The notes: a model not told the origin generated them from the letters alone. A stretch of 56,750 nucleotides of DNA from an uncultured Lachnospiraceae bacterium (GCA_946554445.1 CAMNSD010000028.1:1-56750); one strand, 5' to 3'. Positions 40,633-49,085 are shown, counted from the stretch's first letter. Numbers and translations are program-made.

Positions 40633-41943
40633 TCACTCCCCCACCATACGTAAAACCGCATGGAAAGTCCTCGTATCCCCATCATAATACACCTGCATAT
40701 CTCCTTCATAGTTCTCAATCGTGCGCCGAATACTTTTCATCCCCAGGCCATGTTGGGCACGGTCCTTCTTATGGGAAAGAAGCCGCCCATAGGCATCAAA
40801 TGGATCTTTCGCGCAGGAGTTTTGGACAGCGAGTATGATATAAGGCGTGTTTTCCTGCCGTTTGATGTGAAGTTCGATGAAAGAATCAGGGATACCAGCA
40901 GCGGATTCCAATGCGTTGTCCAGAAGATTACAGAAAAGGGCAGTCAGATCGTTGGCGGACATAAAGTCGATACAGCCGTCACGGATATCGGTTCTTAGGT
41001 CAATTTCCTTTTCTTTACAGAGTTCTTTATAGCGGCAGAGAATGGCATTGAGGGTATCGTTTTTACAAAACTGCAGGAGGGCGGAAGTTTGCAGGCTGGA
41101 AGTCTGTATCAAATTATTGATATAATCCATGATTTCTGACTGATGATTTTGCTCAGCGATGGTGGCGATGGCGTAGAGATGGCCTTTTATATTATGGATC
41201 AGGATGTTTCTGCTCTCATTTTGGAGACTCAGCATTTTGTAATATTCAGCCGTATCATTTTCTCTTAAGAGACGTATTTGCAGTTCCATAAAGTCCTGAT
41301 TACGCTTCTGGGCATAGCTGAAAAAGAACCAGGTGAGGAGGTTCAGTACGAGGAGGAGGATGGAGCAGACGGACATCATTTGGTTGAGAAAAGTAGGGAT
41401 ATCTGCAGTAAAATAGATGATATAAAGTGTAAACATTACGAAGAAAGTAACGAGAGGAATGGGAACTAGTACTAGGGCGCCCCGATTTCCTGTCGTTTTT
41501 TTGTTTTTGGAAGCAATGGGTAGATGAGACAGTATATATACTATAGAAAAGTAGATTAGCTTATTTAAGAAAATGCAAATAATGAGCAAATTGATGTCGG
41601 AGCGGGCTTCATAAAAATTTCTAGCGAAGTTTGGAAACAGGGAAAGTGAAAGAATCTCACCAAATCCCATAGCGATGGTTATAACTCCGGTATGGAAAAG
41701 GGCAGCGGATAATTTAGTATGATACAAAAAGTAGATAAATATAAAAGCAGTTAGAAGAAAAGCGGCCGCATTTAATGGATAGATATTTAGCATGGACAGG
41801 AAAAACAGCATACTGTAGAGCATGGATAGGACTAAAACAGTCCGACGGGTGGTATATTTGGGAATGAATAGATCATTACAGTACAGCCATAGAATGAAGG
41901 CTTCAATCAAATATATGATGACATAACAGAATAGAACTTCCAT
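40633..41943 (-). CDS. agrC: AgrC-type GHKL sensor histidine kinase
   Basis: A 436-residue membrane kinase that should sense the processed AgrD peptide. The ATG at 41943 has AGGAG nine bases upstream; longer readings run into agrA. About six or seven hydrophobic helices fill residues 1-205, a coiled segment leads to the phospho-acceptor His in NILIHNIKGHL, and the GHKL ATPase domain shows NLLDNALESA and HGLGMKSI. It follows agrA by 16 bp in one transcript and lies divergent from agrD. The order agrA-agrC facing agrD-agrB differs from the staphylococcal agrBDCA. Confidence 0.85.
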   Translation of the reverse strand: MEVLFCYVIIYLIEAFILWLYCNDLFIPKYTTRRTVLVLSMLYSMLFFLSMLNIYPLNAAAFLLTAFIFIYFLYHTKLSAALFHTGVITIAMGFGEILSLSLFPNFARNFYEARSDINLLIICIFLNKLIYFSIVYILSHLPIASKNKKTTGNRGALVLVPIPLVTFFVMFTLYIIYFTADIPTFLNQMMSVCSILLLVLNLLTWFFFSYAQKRNQDFMELQIRLLRENDTAEYYKMLSLQNESRNILIHNIKGHLYAIATIAEQNHQSEIMDYINNLIQTSSLQTSALLQFCKNDTLNAILCRYKELCKEKEIDLRTDIRDGCIDFMSANDLTALFCNLLDNALESAAGIPDSFIELHIKRQENTPYIILAVQNSCAKDPFDAYGRLLSHKKDRAQHGLGMKSIRRTIENYEGDMQVYYDGDTRTFHAVLRMVGE

Positions 41944-41959
41944 ACAGAATCTCCTTTTA

Positions 41960-42667
41960 TCAACGGCTGGTTTCAAGGTACATGAAATAGGCTTTTTTAA
42001 ACTGATTGTATTTTCGCCTGGCCAGATATGCTTTTCCGAAATCTGATTCAAAAATAATCATTTCATGGTCAAACTTCAGTACATATTTCATATTGACAAT
42101 ATAGCTTTTGTGAGTCTGAAAAAAGGATCCGGCATGCAGGGTGTCGATCCAGGAATGGAGTGGTTTTTGAGCAGGATATGTCCCGGAAACAGTGTGGACG
42201 AGGGTGGTTCTAGCCTGCGCTTCGATATAGATGATGTCTGATTCAGACATTTTAAGGGAGTCCTTTCCGTTCTCGATGACCACAGTAGAAGTAAGGCGGG
42301 AATATAGCTGCATGGCATCGTTCATGTTTTGAAAAAAGCGCGCCCTTTCCAACGGTTTAGAGAGATAACGAAATACCTGGAAGCGCATGGCGTCATCCAG
42401 ATACTGCATATAGGAGGTTATGATGAATATAAGGACCTGGGGATTTTGCTTTTTTAGTTCATTTCCGACAAGGATTCCGTTTGATTCAGGCATTTCGATA
42501 TCCAGAAAGACGATATCTTTCTGGCCGGTATCTCTCAGCAGGAAATTTCCATCTGAAAACATAACAAGTTCAGGGATTTCATAACCGTTATGGGCAAAAT
42601 ACTCCTGAAGACAGCATCTGATCTGGTCTATAATATTCTGTTCATCATCACAGATTAGGATGCGCAT
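41960..42667 (-). CDS. agrA: AgrA-type LytTR response regulator
   Basis: A 235-residue regulator. The ATG at 42667 has AAAGGAG upstream. The receiver domain has the acidic pair CDDE, phospho-acceptor Asp56 in FLDIEMP and the Lys of YLSKP. A LytTR DNA-binding domain follows from about residue 135 (DIIYIEAQARTTLVHT, then HKSYIVNMKYV). LytTR proteins bind short direct repeats upstream of weak promoters. It should activate the divergent agrD-led operon, and possibly itself. Confidence 0.88.
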   Translation of the reverse strand: MRILICDDEQNIIDQIRCCLQEYFAHNGYEIPELVMFSDGNFLLRDTGQKDIVFLDIEMPESNGILVGNELKKQNPQVLIFIITSYMQYLDDAMRFQVFRYLSKPLERARFFQNMNDAMQLYSRLTSTVVIENGKDSLKMSESDIIYIEAQARTTLVHTVSGTYPAQKPLHSWIDTLHAGSFFQTHKSYIVNMKYVLKFDHEMIIFESDFGKAYLARRKYNQFKKAYFMYLETSR

Positions 42668-42704
42668 GTAGTATTCTGCTCCTTTACAAGATTTTCGTAG
42701 TTCT

Positions 42705-42733
42705 ATTCTACTGAAAAACAATTAAAAATGCAA
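42705..42733 (-). promoter_or_regulatory. Promoter of agrA-agrC
   Basis: On the minus strand TTGCAT (42733-42728) and TAGAAT (42710-42705) are separated by exactly 17 bp. The agrA start lies 38 bp downstream of the -10. Confidence 0.6.
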
Positions 42734-42808
42734 TGATTCTTTCTTTTTCTTCTATATTTCGATTTCTAAATGCAATATCAATTATTGTGACACAAAATTA
42801 CAAGCAAA

Positions 42809-42879
42809 ACGACCAATGATGCAATATAATGACCGTTCACACGTAATCTATCGAAAATTTTGTCTGTTTGCGCTATGAT
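42809..42879 (+). promoter_or_regulatory. agrD promoter region with possible AgrA/LytTR site
   Basis: AATGATGCA (42815-42823), then AATGACCGT (42828-42836), form an imperfect direct repeat. ACCGTTCAC (42832-42840) resembles one LytTR half-site. Candidate -10 boxes are TAATCT (42844-42849) and TATGAT (42874-42879), neither with a good -35, as expected of an activator-dependent promoter. The exact start of transcription cannot be fixed from sequence. Confidence 0.4.
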
Positions 42880-42902
42880 TTGCATGAAGGAGGTTATTTA
42901 TT

Positions 42903-43052
42903 ATGGATAAAAAGAAGATTAGCAAAATAGTTGCGGGGAAAGTAGTCAAAGTATTAGATGTTTCATTGCGCGCGGAGGCAAATACAACTTCGTGTATAGC
43001 TATGTATCAGCCGAAAGCCCCTGAATCATTATCAAAGTTTAAGAGAAAGTAG
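42903..43052 (+). CDS. agrD: AgrD-type cyclic autoinducing peptide precursor
   Basis: A 49-residue peptide too short for routine gene calling. The ATG follows AAGGAGG by nine bases. It has the three-part AgrD layout: an amphipathic basic leader (KKKISKIVAGKVVKVLDVSL), a core with one cysteine (NTTSCIAMY) and a C-terminal tail with proline and charged residues (QPKAPESLSKFKRK) as AgrB recognises. By analogy with staphylococcal AgrD, AgrB would cut after Tyr35 and close a five-residue thiolactone ring Cys31-Tyr35. The agrB-like fusion gene starts seven bases after the stop. Confidence 0.85.
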   Translation: MDKKKISKIVAGKVVKVLDVSLRAEANTTSCIAMYQPKAPESLSKFKRK

Positions 43053-43059
43053 GAATCAT

Positions 43060-45378
43060 ATGGAATGGTTGGCTGGTAAAATCGTAGAATGGCTGATTGT
43101 CCATGAGACGGTGGCGAAAGAGGACAGGGATTTGTATGAGTATGCAGTGATATGCCTTTTGATGGCCGGCGCGCCGCTTGTTCTAGCTGTATTTGTGGGA
43201 GGATTTCTGGGAGAACTCAGTACTGCACTGTTTATTATCCTCCCCTTTATGGCGCTTAGAAAATTTAGCGGCGGGTATCATGCGAAGCATGTGGAAACCT
43301 GTCTGATTTGTTCTTCCGGGTTATTGGTGATAAGTATTATGATTGCAGCACGAATTGCATACAGCTGGCAGTTGACTATGGCAATGTTTACGGGAGCCGC
43401 TTGGATGTTTGCATGTAGTCCTATAGATTCGATGGACAGGAAATTGGATAGAGAAGAGCAAAAGAGATATAAGTATGTGGTGGGGATTCTTTCTTTTACA
43501 GTATGTGTCATTTCTGTCTTGTCAAAGTTATATGGGAGTGAAAGATTTGCAGTCTGTATGGCGATCGGACTGTTCCTGACATTGATTCTGCAAATTCCCT
43601 GTGTATTACAAAAAGTAGTCAAAAAGATTAAAATAAGAATTTCTGTTTTTATAATAGCCCTTTTATGCTTTAGCGTTTGCACACAAACCATAGCAAAGGC
43701 ACAAGAAAAAGAATTACCTTCTGCAAATGAGATTGTAGTACTTTTGGATTGCAGTCAGTCTATGAAAAGTGTAGATGCTTTCTATGCGTCTTTTGATTTT
43801 GCCAAAAGTCTATCTGCGGTTTTACCGAGAGATTACCGGATAGGAATGGCCGCATATCAGAAAGAAGTGTGCGTTACACAGCCGTTGGGAAGCAGCCATG
43901 GTACGATAGAGCGGGCGTTAGGAGAGATAGAATATGCTGATTATGGAAATGCAGGAGCAGGACTCGTGGCAGCAGAAGGGTTGTTTGATAATAGCGCTGC
44001 AATGAAAAAGATTATCTTAATTTCAGATGGCGAAATTATGATGCATACGGAGGAAGAGACGCAGGAATCTGTGGATTTATTTACAAAAGCGATCGAGGAA
44101 GCCAGAAGGAATGATATTATCATAGACGTTGTGGCTCTGGGGCCTCGGATGGAGGACGGGTATACCGTATATTCCGCAGCCGGAGCAACGGGTGGTAAGT
44201 TATATGAACTGGCGGATGAAGAGGAACTAGGAGCACTAGCGGAGTCGTTGTTTTTTGAACACGGGGATATAAAGGCATCTCAGGTAGGACAGATCAGCGG
44301 ATTGAACGGCGAGTTATCAGTGAATCTTCCAGATTGTCTGATGAGTAAGGCTAAGCTTGTTCTGTTGGGGAGCCAGCAGAATGACAATATGACTTTAAAT
44401 TGTGAAGCAGACAGGATTAACGTGTCAAAAGGGACCGATTATACGGTAATAGAGTTGTCAAACCCATCATCGAATGAAGTCAAAATACAAATGAGCGCGG
44501 ATTCATCAATGGATGTCAAGGCATATCTGATTGCTGAATATGACTATAACCTGAGTGCTGCCTATACGTATATCCAGGAGGAACAGACAGCGTACTTTCG
44601 ATTGGAAATAACAAATCACAACGGGCAGGATATGTTGACCGGGCATCTGAAAGACGGCGGCGTACAGGTATATCTGGATGGAGAGAGGCAGACCGGTCGG
44701 ATAGCAGACGGAGCATACTGTATTTCCAGACAGTATGAACATGACGCGGCGGCGGACTTTAGGATTGCATTTGATGGTCTGTACGGTAATTATTATGGAG
44801 ATCCGGAGGAAGCTGTAGAGATTGTGGTGCCGGTCATAATAGAGGAAGAGCCGCCTAAGATTGATTGGTTTTTCTGGTCGGTTATCACTATTTTCATAGC
44901 GGCATTAGTCATTATATTGTGTCTGGCGTACAGGCAGAGGAAGAGGACTGCGAGCAGACGAAAGTTCATTGATGAGAGCCGAATACTACCGGGGGAAAGC
45001 ATAAACCGAAAAAGTGAATTTAACGGGAAATTGCAGATTTATGTGATACATAGTAAAGAGGAACTTGATTATCCGCCAGAGAGCATCAATCTGTTTGCAA
45101 GATGTAATCGTGAAATGCTCACTTTGGAATGGCTTCTGGACGCTTGTAATCTTCCGCTTCATTTAAGAGGGGCGGAGAGGATCATCATAAAACCGGGAGA
45201 CGACAGGAGTCTTATCATTAAGAACAACAGTAAAGCCTCAGTGCTGATGGGGCGGGAATTATTGATGAAGGGACATGCGTATCATCTGTATTATGGGGAA
45301 AAAGTAACTTTTATTTTTGATCAGGAAGATACAGAAATAGAAGTTCACTATAGAGACTTAAAACCAAATGAAAGATAG
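43060..45378 (+). CDS. AgrB peptidase fused to an exported von Willebrand A domain protein
   Basis: A 772-residue fusion. Residues 1-190 are a complete AgrB: RKFSGGYH with catalytic His74, catalytic Cys81 at the same spacing as in staphylococcal AgrB, and multiple helices. A segment at 193-215 reads like a former signal peptide. It leads to a von Willebrand A domain (MIDAS start D230-C-S-Q-S) and a beta-rich stretch, all predicted outside. A transmembrane helix lies near 603-625, and a cytoplasmic domain (about 655-770) has an FHA-like strand pattern. No in-frame ATG, GTG or TTG lies at the junction, so separate translation is unlikely. It follows agrD and precedes the sheath-like gene by 11 bp. 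Confidence 0.85.
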   Translation: MEWLAGKIVEWLIVHETVAKEDRDLYEYAVICLLMAGAPLVLAVFVGGFLGELSTALFIILPFMALRKFSGGYHAKHVETCLICSSGLLVISIMIAARIAYSWQLTMAMFTGAAWMFACSPIDSMDRKLDREEQKRYKYVVGILSFTVCVISVLSKLYGSERFAVCMAIGLFLTLILQIPCVLQKVVKKIKIRISVFIIALLCFSVCTQTIAKAQEKELPSANEIVVLLDCSQSMKSVDAFYASFDFAKSLSAVLPRDYRIGMAAYQKEVCVTQPLGSSHGTIERALGEIEYADYGNAGAGLVAAEGLFDNSAAMKKIILISDGEIMMHTEEETQESVDLFTKAIEEARRNDIIIDVVALGPRMEDGYTVYSAAGATGGKLYELADEEELGALAESLFFEHGDIKASQVGQISGLNGELSVNLPDCLMSKAKLVLLGSQQNDNMTLNCEADRINVSKGTDYTVIELSNPSSNEVKIQMSADSSMDVKAYLIAEYDYNLSAAYTYIQEEQTAYFRLEITNHNGQDMLTGHLKDGGVQVYLDGERQTGRIADGAYCISRQYEHDAAADFRIAFDGLYGNYYGDPEEAVEIVVPVIIEEEPPKIDWFFWSVITIFIAALVIILCLAYRQRKRTASRRKFIDESRILPGESINRKSEFNGKLQIYVIHSKEELDYPPESINLFARCNREMLTLEWLLDACNLPLHLRGAERIIIKPGDDRSLIIKNNSKASVLMGRELLMKGHAYHLYYGEKVTFIFDQEDTEIEVHYRDLKPNER

Positions 45379-45389
45379 GGAGGTAGACA

Positions 45390-47570
45390 ATGAGCATAAT
45401 CAAACAGACAAACAGGACATTACTGTTTGAAGAGATTAATCCGGAGAAACCTGATCTTCTGACGCTGGTAGGAGATGTGAGGGGGATTGACAGTTTAAGT
45501 GATGAGAAGATTAAAGAGATGAACGAGGCGTTGCTAGTGAGGAATTTCGACGAGTTTATAACCAAGTTTGAACCGGTTGTATATTCTTTCTTTAATGCCA
45601 ATAATCAGAAGATTATGTATACGCTGAAAAAGCCGGAGACCATTCCGGAGGACATGCTGACGCCTATTTATTTGAACAAGCAGAATGATTTCCTTAAGAT
45701 GCTGATGTCCCTTGTGGAGGCGAAACGGTCACAGAGCATCATTAACGTGGATTTTCAGTTTGATAAGCTGACGGATATGATCTCTCCCAAGAAAGTCATG
45801 GAGGATATCAAGCAGAACCGTAAGGAATTGCAATATACTTATAAGAATTATGCGGAATTAGAGGACGGCGATCCACACAAATTAGATATTGCGGATAAAC
45901 TGAATGTCATGTTTGAAGAGGCAAGTGTAAATTACAATAACGTATTGGCGATGCTGCCGCTTGCCATTGAAGATATCAAGACAAGACTTCTTTTGGGAGA
46001 AGCGGAGGAGAAGAAGGATAACACGCCGCTTGCGCTGGGCGTTTTGAGCATGGATGAAAAAGGAGAACTTAAAGTGTTGGAAGTGCCCAAGACAGAGACG
46101 GCAGAACTGATGGTCGTGGATGACAATGTCAATGCAGGTCTGATTGCGGCATTGGAAGATGATTATGAGGCTCTCAATGAAGAGAGCAGTGATTATGTGA
46201 AAGCACTTGTGACAAGAACATACTGCCCGCTTGCCTCCACCATGGTGAGTAATATTGATGTCAAGCAGGAAGTCAGCAACTACAATTCTTATCTGGAATT
46301 TTATAAGACTGCCAAGGATGATTTTATCAAAGTAGTAAAACCCTTGATTGAGAAGATATTGGGCGTGTGGGCTTATTTTGAGCAATATCCGTCTAATTTA
46401 AAAGGCATGAGGCCGACCATGTTTGTGACCAATATCTCGAATGATATGCTGGTAAAGAGCAATAACCTGCCAAGACTGATCGCTTTCTTAAATACGGTCA
46501 ATGCCAAGAATGATTTCGATAATGCCATATGGTATGGTATTGTTCCTTCAGTGTCGTTGGATCAGAACTCTAATATCAAACTGACTAGACAACGTTTTCA
46601 GGGAAATGAGAAAGTGGAAAAAACAGGCGTGAACAGCGTGGAAGCATTGGTAAGACTGTTGGATGTGTTGAAAGATTATGCAGTACAGTGCTTTTTCAGC
46701 TATGAGACGGGCGACAAGACCACCTTTAATTACATGGCGACAGAGGGAATTGAGAAATTTGAAGAACGGTGCAGTTCCTTGACCGGGAAAGCATATAGCG
46801 AGTATGCCATTCCGTGTATCCCTAATTTTACGATTATCCCAAAAGAGAAGTCTGGTGTGATCTTAGACAAGCGTATGACTGTCAATGAAAATAACATGGC
46901 GGAATTGTCCAAGGAGAAAGAGGATATCATGAAGCTGTGGATAGATGGGGTATATGTGGGAGCCGCCTACATTGCGGCAGGTCTTGTGGCGGCATACCAA
47001 TGTCCGGATTACCTGAAAGAGAAATTTAAGAGAAACGTGGACGAGGAACTTCCAGGTGTCAGATTCGATATTGAGGCGGGAGACCATCCGCTGAGAGTTC
47101 ATACGGTGATGGCCAAGGAGATTACCGGCTTTACCAATTCCATTAAGAATGAGATTAACAGACGCAGCTTCGGATTTGTATTTTCATCCGAAAATGCCAT
47201 GTTGGAGACAGAGAACATATCCCATATCATGGTTTATAAAGCAAGGAACCTGATGAGTGACGGCAAGGTGTACGAGCCGATTTACAAGACTCAGGTGACT
47301 ACTTATATCGAGAGAGTTTTGCGCCATGCGACCAGCGATTATAAACAGGAGAATATCGTGAAATTCTTCTCGAACAACCCTTCCAGCCAGAAGAGCAGAT
47401 GGCTGGAGAAGAAAGCCTGCGTCAACGCGATCCTGGGCGCAGGGGATGATGTGGAATATGAGATTGATGAGAGTAACGGATACTGTGTACTGAACATCAC
47501 ATTTAACGGCAACGTTAAGAATCTGGAAATCGAAATCAATCGACTTAACTCAAACAACCGTGCAATGTAA
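45390..47570 (+). CDS. Putative contractile-sheath-like protein
   Basis: A 726-residue cytosolic protein without signal or membrane helix; GGAGG precedes the ATG. I recognise no Pfam motif outright. The last 300 residues follow the layout of sheath proteins: a helical segment (WIDGVYVGAAYIAAGLVAAY) as in TssC-type cores, then IYKTQVTTYIERVL, a late NPSSQKSRWLEKKACVNAIL helix and an alternating final strand. Its size would fit TssB plus TssC, or a long phage-type sheath, in one chain. Context supports this: two tube-like genes follow at once, and a PAAR-like/RHS gene lies downstream. The call is inference. Confidence 0.5.
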   Translation: MSIIKQTNRTLLFEEINPEKPDLLTLVGDVRGIDSLSDEKIKEMNEALLVRNFDEFITKFEPVVYSFFNANNQKIMYTLKKPETIPEDMLTPIYLNKQNDFLKMLMSLVEAKRSQSIINVDFQFDKLTDMISPKKVMEDIKQNRKELQYTYKNYAELEDGDPHKLDIADKLNVMFEEASVNYNNVLAMLPLAIEDIKTRLLLGEAEEKKDNTPLALGVLSMDEKGELKVLEVPKTETAELMVVDDNVNAGLIAALEDDYEALNEESSDYVKALVTRTYCPLASTMVSNIDVKQEVSNYNSYLEFYKTAKDDFIKVVKPLIEKILGVWAYFEQYPSNLKGMRPTMFVTNISNDMLVKSNNLPRLIAFLNTVNAKNDFDNAIWYGIVPSVSLDQNSNIKLTRQRFQGNEKVEKTGVNSVEALVRLLDVLKDYAVQCFFSYETGDKTTFNYMATEGIEKFEERCSSLTGKAYSEYAIPCIPNFTIIPKEKSGVILDKRMTVNENNMAELSKEKEDIMKLWIDGVYVGAAYIAAGLVAAYQCPDYLKEKFKRNVDEELPGVRFDIEAGDHPLRVHTVMAKEITGFTNSIKNEINRRSFGFVFSSENAMLETENISHIMVYKARNLMSDGKVYEPIYKTQVTTYIERVLRHATSDYKQENIVKFFSNNPSSQKSRWLEKKACVNAILGAGDDVEYEIDESNGYCVLNITFNGNVKNLEIEINRLNSNNRAM

Positions 47571-47593
47571 TGTAAGAAAAGGAGGATGCAAAA

Positions 47594-48025
47594 ATGGGTT
47601 TCAGGTTGAGTGTAACAGGTGGTGCAGAGCAGATCGCTCTGAATGAAAAGAGCATCAAGAATGTGGTCTTCGGTTCTGAGTCCGCGGTGGATTCCAACGC
47701 GAGGGCAACCGATTTCGGTGTCTCCATGAAGATATGGGGTAAGATGCTCTATAAGCTGGGCGGGGAGGGCAATGACGCTACATTGGAACTTTCCAAGTGG
47801 TCAGTGGTTCCGTCAGAGAAAGCAGACTGCTACCGCACTGCGACAGTAGAGGTCATTTCGGCTGGGCAGGTTGTCCGCAAATATGAAGTTCCCAATGCTT
47901 TTGTCATGGAGTACTCTGAGGAGATGGATGATGAGACAGGCGTGGGGACATTCTACCTGCATGTGAAGCAGAAAAAGGACGAGAATGACAAGGTAAAAAT
48001 CGAAGGCGGATACGCAGGCGAGTAG
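47594..48025 (+). CDS. Putative tube-forming (Hcp/tail-tube-like) protein 1
   Basis: A 143-residue soluble protein, beta-rich, with AAAGGAGG upstream of the ATG. It is paralogous to the next gene: both share the pattern DSNAR-x-x-DFG, LxxWSVVPxExAD-x-YR-x-x-TVE, and NAFV-x-x-Y followed by GxGTFxLxxKQKKD. The order of strands, one central helix and a late NAFV strand resembles the Hcp and phage tail-tube fold, whose rings stack inside a sheath. The strong ribosome site fits an abundant structural protein. Homology is inferred from pattern and context only. Confidence 0.5.
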   Translation: MGFRLSVTGGAEQIALNEKSIKNVVFGSESAVDSNARATDFGVSMKIWGKMLYKLGGEGNDATLELSKWSVVPSEKADCYRTATVEVISAGQVVRKYEVPNAFVMEYSEEMDDETGVGTFYLHVKQKKDENDKVKIEGGYAGE

Positions 48026-48058
48026 AGAAAATGGAAAGAAGCTGAAAGGAGAAAAGCG

Positions 48059-48484
48059 ATGGCATTTGTAGTAAAAGTTGAGGGTATGGAAGCATTTGAA
48101 ATATCAAAAGAGTGTGTTAAGAGCGTGAAGATGACTACGGACATTCCACAGGATTCCAATGCGAGGACAAAAGATTTCGGAGCTACCATGACGATCAAAG
48201 GCAAGATTCTGACCGCAGTGGGCGGAGATCCCTTTGACAGTACGAGGAAAATGGCGTTGTGGTCAGTGGTTCCGGCAGAGAGAGCCGACAGCTACAGGAA
48301 AGTAACGGTGGAGTATGTTGCCGCAGGCATCATGGAAAGAAAGTACTGTTTCCCCAATGCTTTTGTAATCGACTACAAGGAAGATTACGGTGATGAAGAG
48401 GGAATCGGAACCTTTACTCTTGTCATTAAGCAGAAAAAAGACAAGATTAGTACAGTGTCGGTAGAAGGCGGCTATATGGCGTAG
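48059..48484 (+). CDS. Putative tube-forming (Hcp/tail-tube-like) protein 2
   Basis: A 141-residue paralogue of the preceding gene, clearly similar along its whole length (ALWSVVPAERADSYRKVTVE, FPNAFVIDY, GIGTFTLVIKQKKDK) but well diverged, so the duplication is old. AAAGGAG precedes the ATG. Two non-identical tube proteins in tandem occur in several contractile systems, where one forms the shaft and the other an initiator. It ends the structural block; an internal promoter and hairpin follow. Confidence 0.5.
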   Translation: MAFVVKVEGMEAFEISKECVKSVKMTTDIPQDSNARTKDFGATMTIKGKILTAVGGDPFDSTRKMALWSVVPAERADSYRKVTVEYVAAGIMERKYCFPNAFVIDYKEDYGDEEGIGTFTLVIKQKKDKISTVSVEGGYMA

Positions 48485-48522
48485 TGCGGTAGCCTTATTG
48501 TTTTATTGGCTGTCAAGGTACA

Positions 48523-48564
48523 TATAATCTGAGGGCGTATCCAACATCTGTTGCATACGCCCTC
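48523..48564 (+). promoter_or_regulatory. Internal promoter followed by a strong 5' hairpin
   Basis: A perfect TATAAT (48523-48528) has a poor -35. Directly after it GAGGGCGTAT (48531-48540) and ATACGCCCTC (48555-48564) form a perfect 10-bp stem extended inside by AACA/TGTT. No T run follows, so it is not a classic terminator. It separates the structural genes from the J-domain/FHA/PP2C block and could act as a processing site or a protective 5' end. Confidence 0.5.
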
Positions 48565-48583
48565 TCAGAAAAAGGAGCCTGTC

Positions 48584-49027
48584 ATGGATTATTATAAAAT
48601 ACTGGGAGTGACCAAAGAGGCCGATGAGGAACAGATCAAGCAGGCTTACCGCAGGATGGCGAAAAAATATCATCCGGACTTAAATCCGAATAATCCGCAG
48701 GCAGAAGCAAAATTTAAGGAGATTGTGGAAGCATATGAGACGCTTGGAGATGCCGACAGGCGCAGGGCATATGATTTAAAACAGGAAAAGACGGTAGAGC
48801 GGGGCCGGAAAGCGGGACAAAGTAGTGCTAAGGAAAGTGTCGTTACACCGCAGATGGATTTTGGTGCATTTACGAAAGATATGGAAAAATATTTCGGATT
48901 CTCTTTTATGACAGGCGACTCCTCGCAAGGGCAGGATTCTGCGCAGAGTGGTCAAAAAGTTGGCGGCAGTAAGAAGAATCCGTTGGATGTGACGGAGATG
49001 TTCGAAGCGTTTATGAAGATGAAATAA
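48584..49027 (+). CDS. J-domain protein
   Basis: A 147-residue co-chaperone. The ATG at 48584 follows AAAAAGGAG and gives the standard start MDYYKILGV; an upstream reading begins inside the hairpin. Residues 2-66 are a J domain with the HPD motif ([12 protein letters not shown]), which activates the ATPase of Hsp70. The rest lacks the Gly/Phe region, zinc fingers and C-terminal domains of DnaJ, so it is a specialised type III J-protein, perhaps serving assembly of the neighbouring large complex. Confidence 0.88.
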   Translation: MDYYKILGVTKEADEEQIKQAYRRMAKKYHPDLNPNNPQAEAKFKEIVEAYETLGDADRRRAYDLKQEKTVERGRKAGQSSAKESVVTPQMDFGAFTKDMEKYFGFSFMTGDSSQGQDSAQSGQKVGGSKKNPLDVTEMFEAFMKMK

Positions 49028-49065
49028 GATAAAACTATATGGAAATATTGTTAAGGTTATATGGA

Positions 49066-49085
49066 AATGATGCAAAAATGATGCA
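49066..49085 (+). promoter_or_regulatory. Tandem AATGATGCA element upstream of the FHA gene
   Basis: Two perfect copies of AATGATGCA start 11 bp apart (49066-49074 and 49077-49085), differing from the element at 34980-34999 only by one spacer base. It lies just before the ribosome site of the FHA gene, so regulation could act on transcription or translation. Confidence 0.5.

Noticed and set aside
40660..40998. Plus-strand open frames inside agrC and other long opposite-strand frames
   Set aside because: They are shadows of well-supported genes, without ribosome sites or recognisable protein features.
43600..43720. AgrB-vWA fusion as a simple frameshift or missing-stop artefact
   Set aside because: The frame is open through the junction, no ribosome site or ATG/GTG/TTG start lies in frame there, and the joining helix has a sensible sequence. 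A sequencing error would need to remove a stop precisely. It remains checkable from reads.
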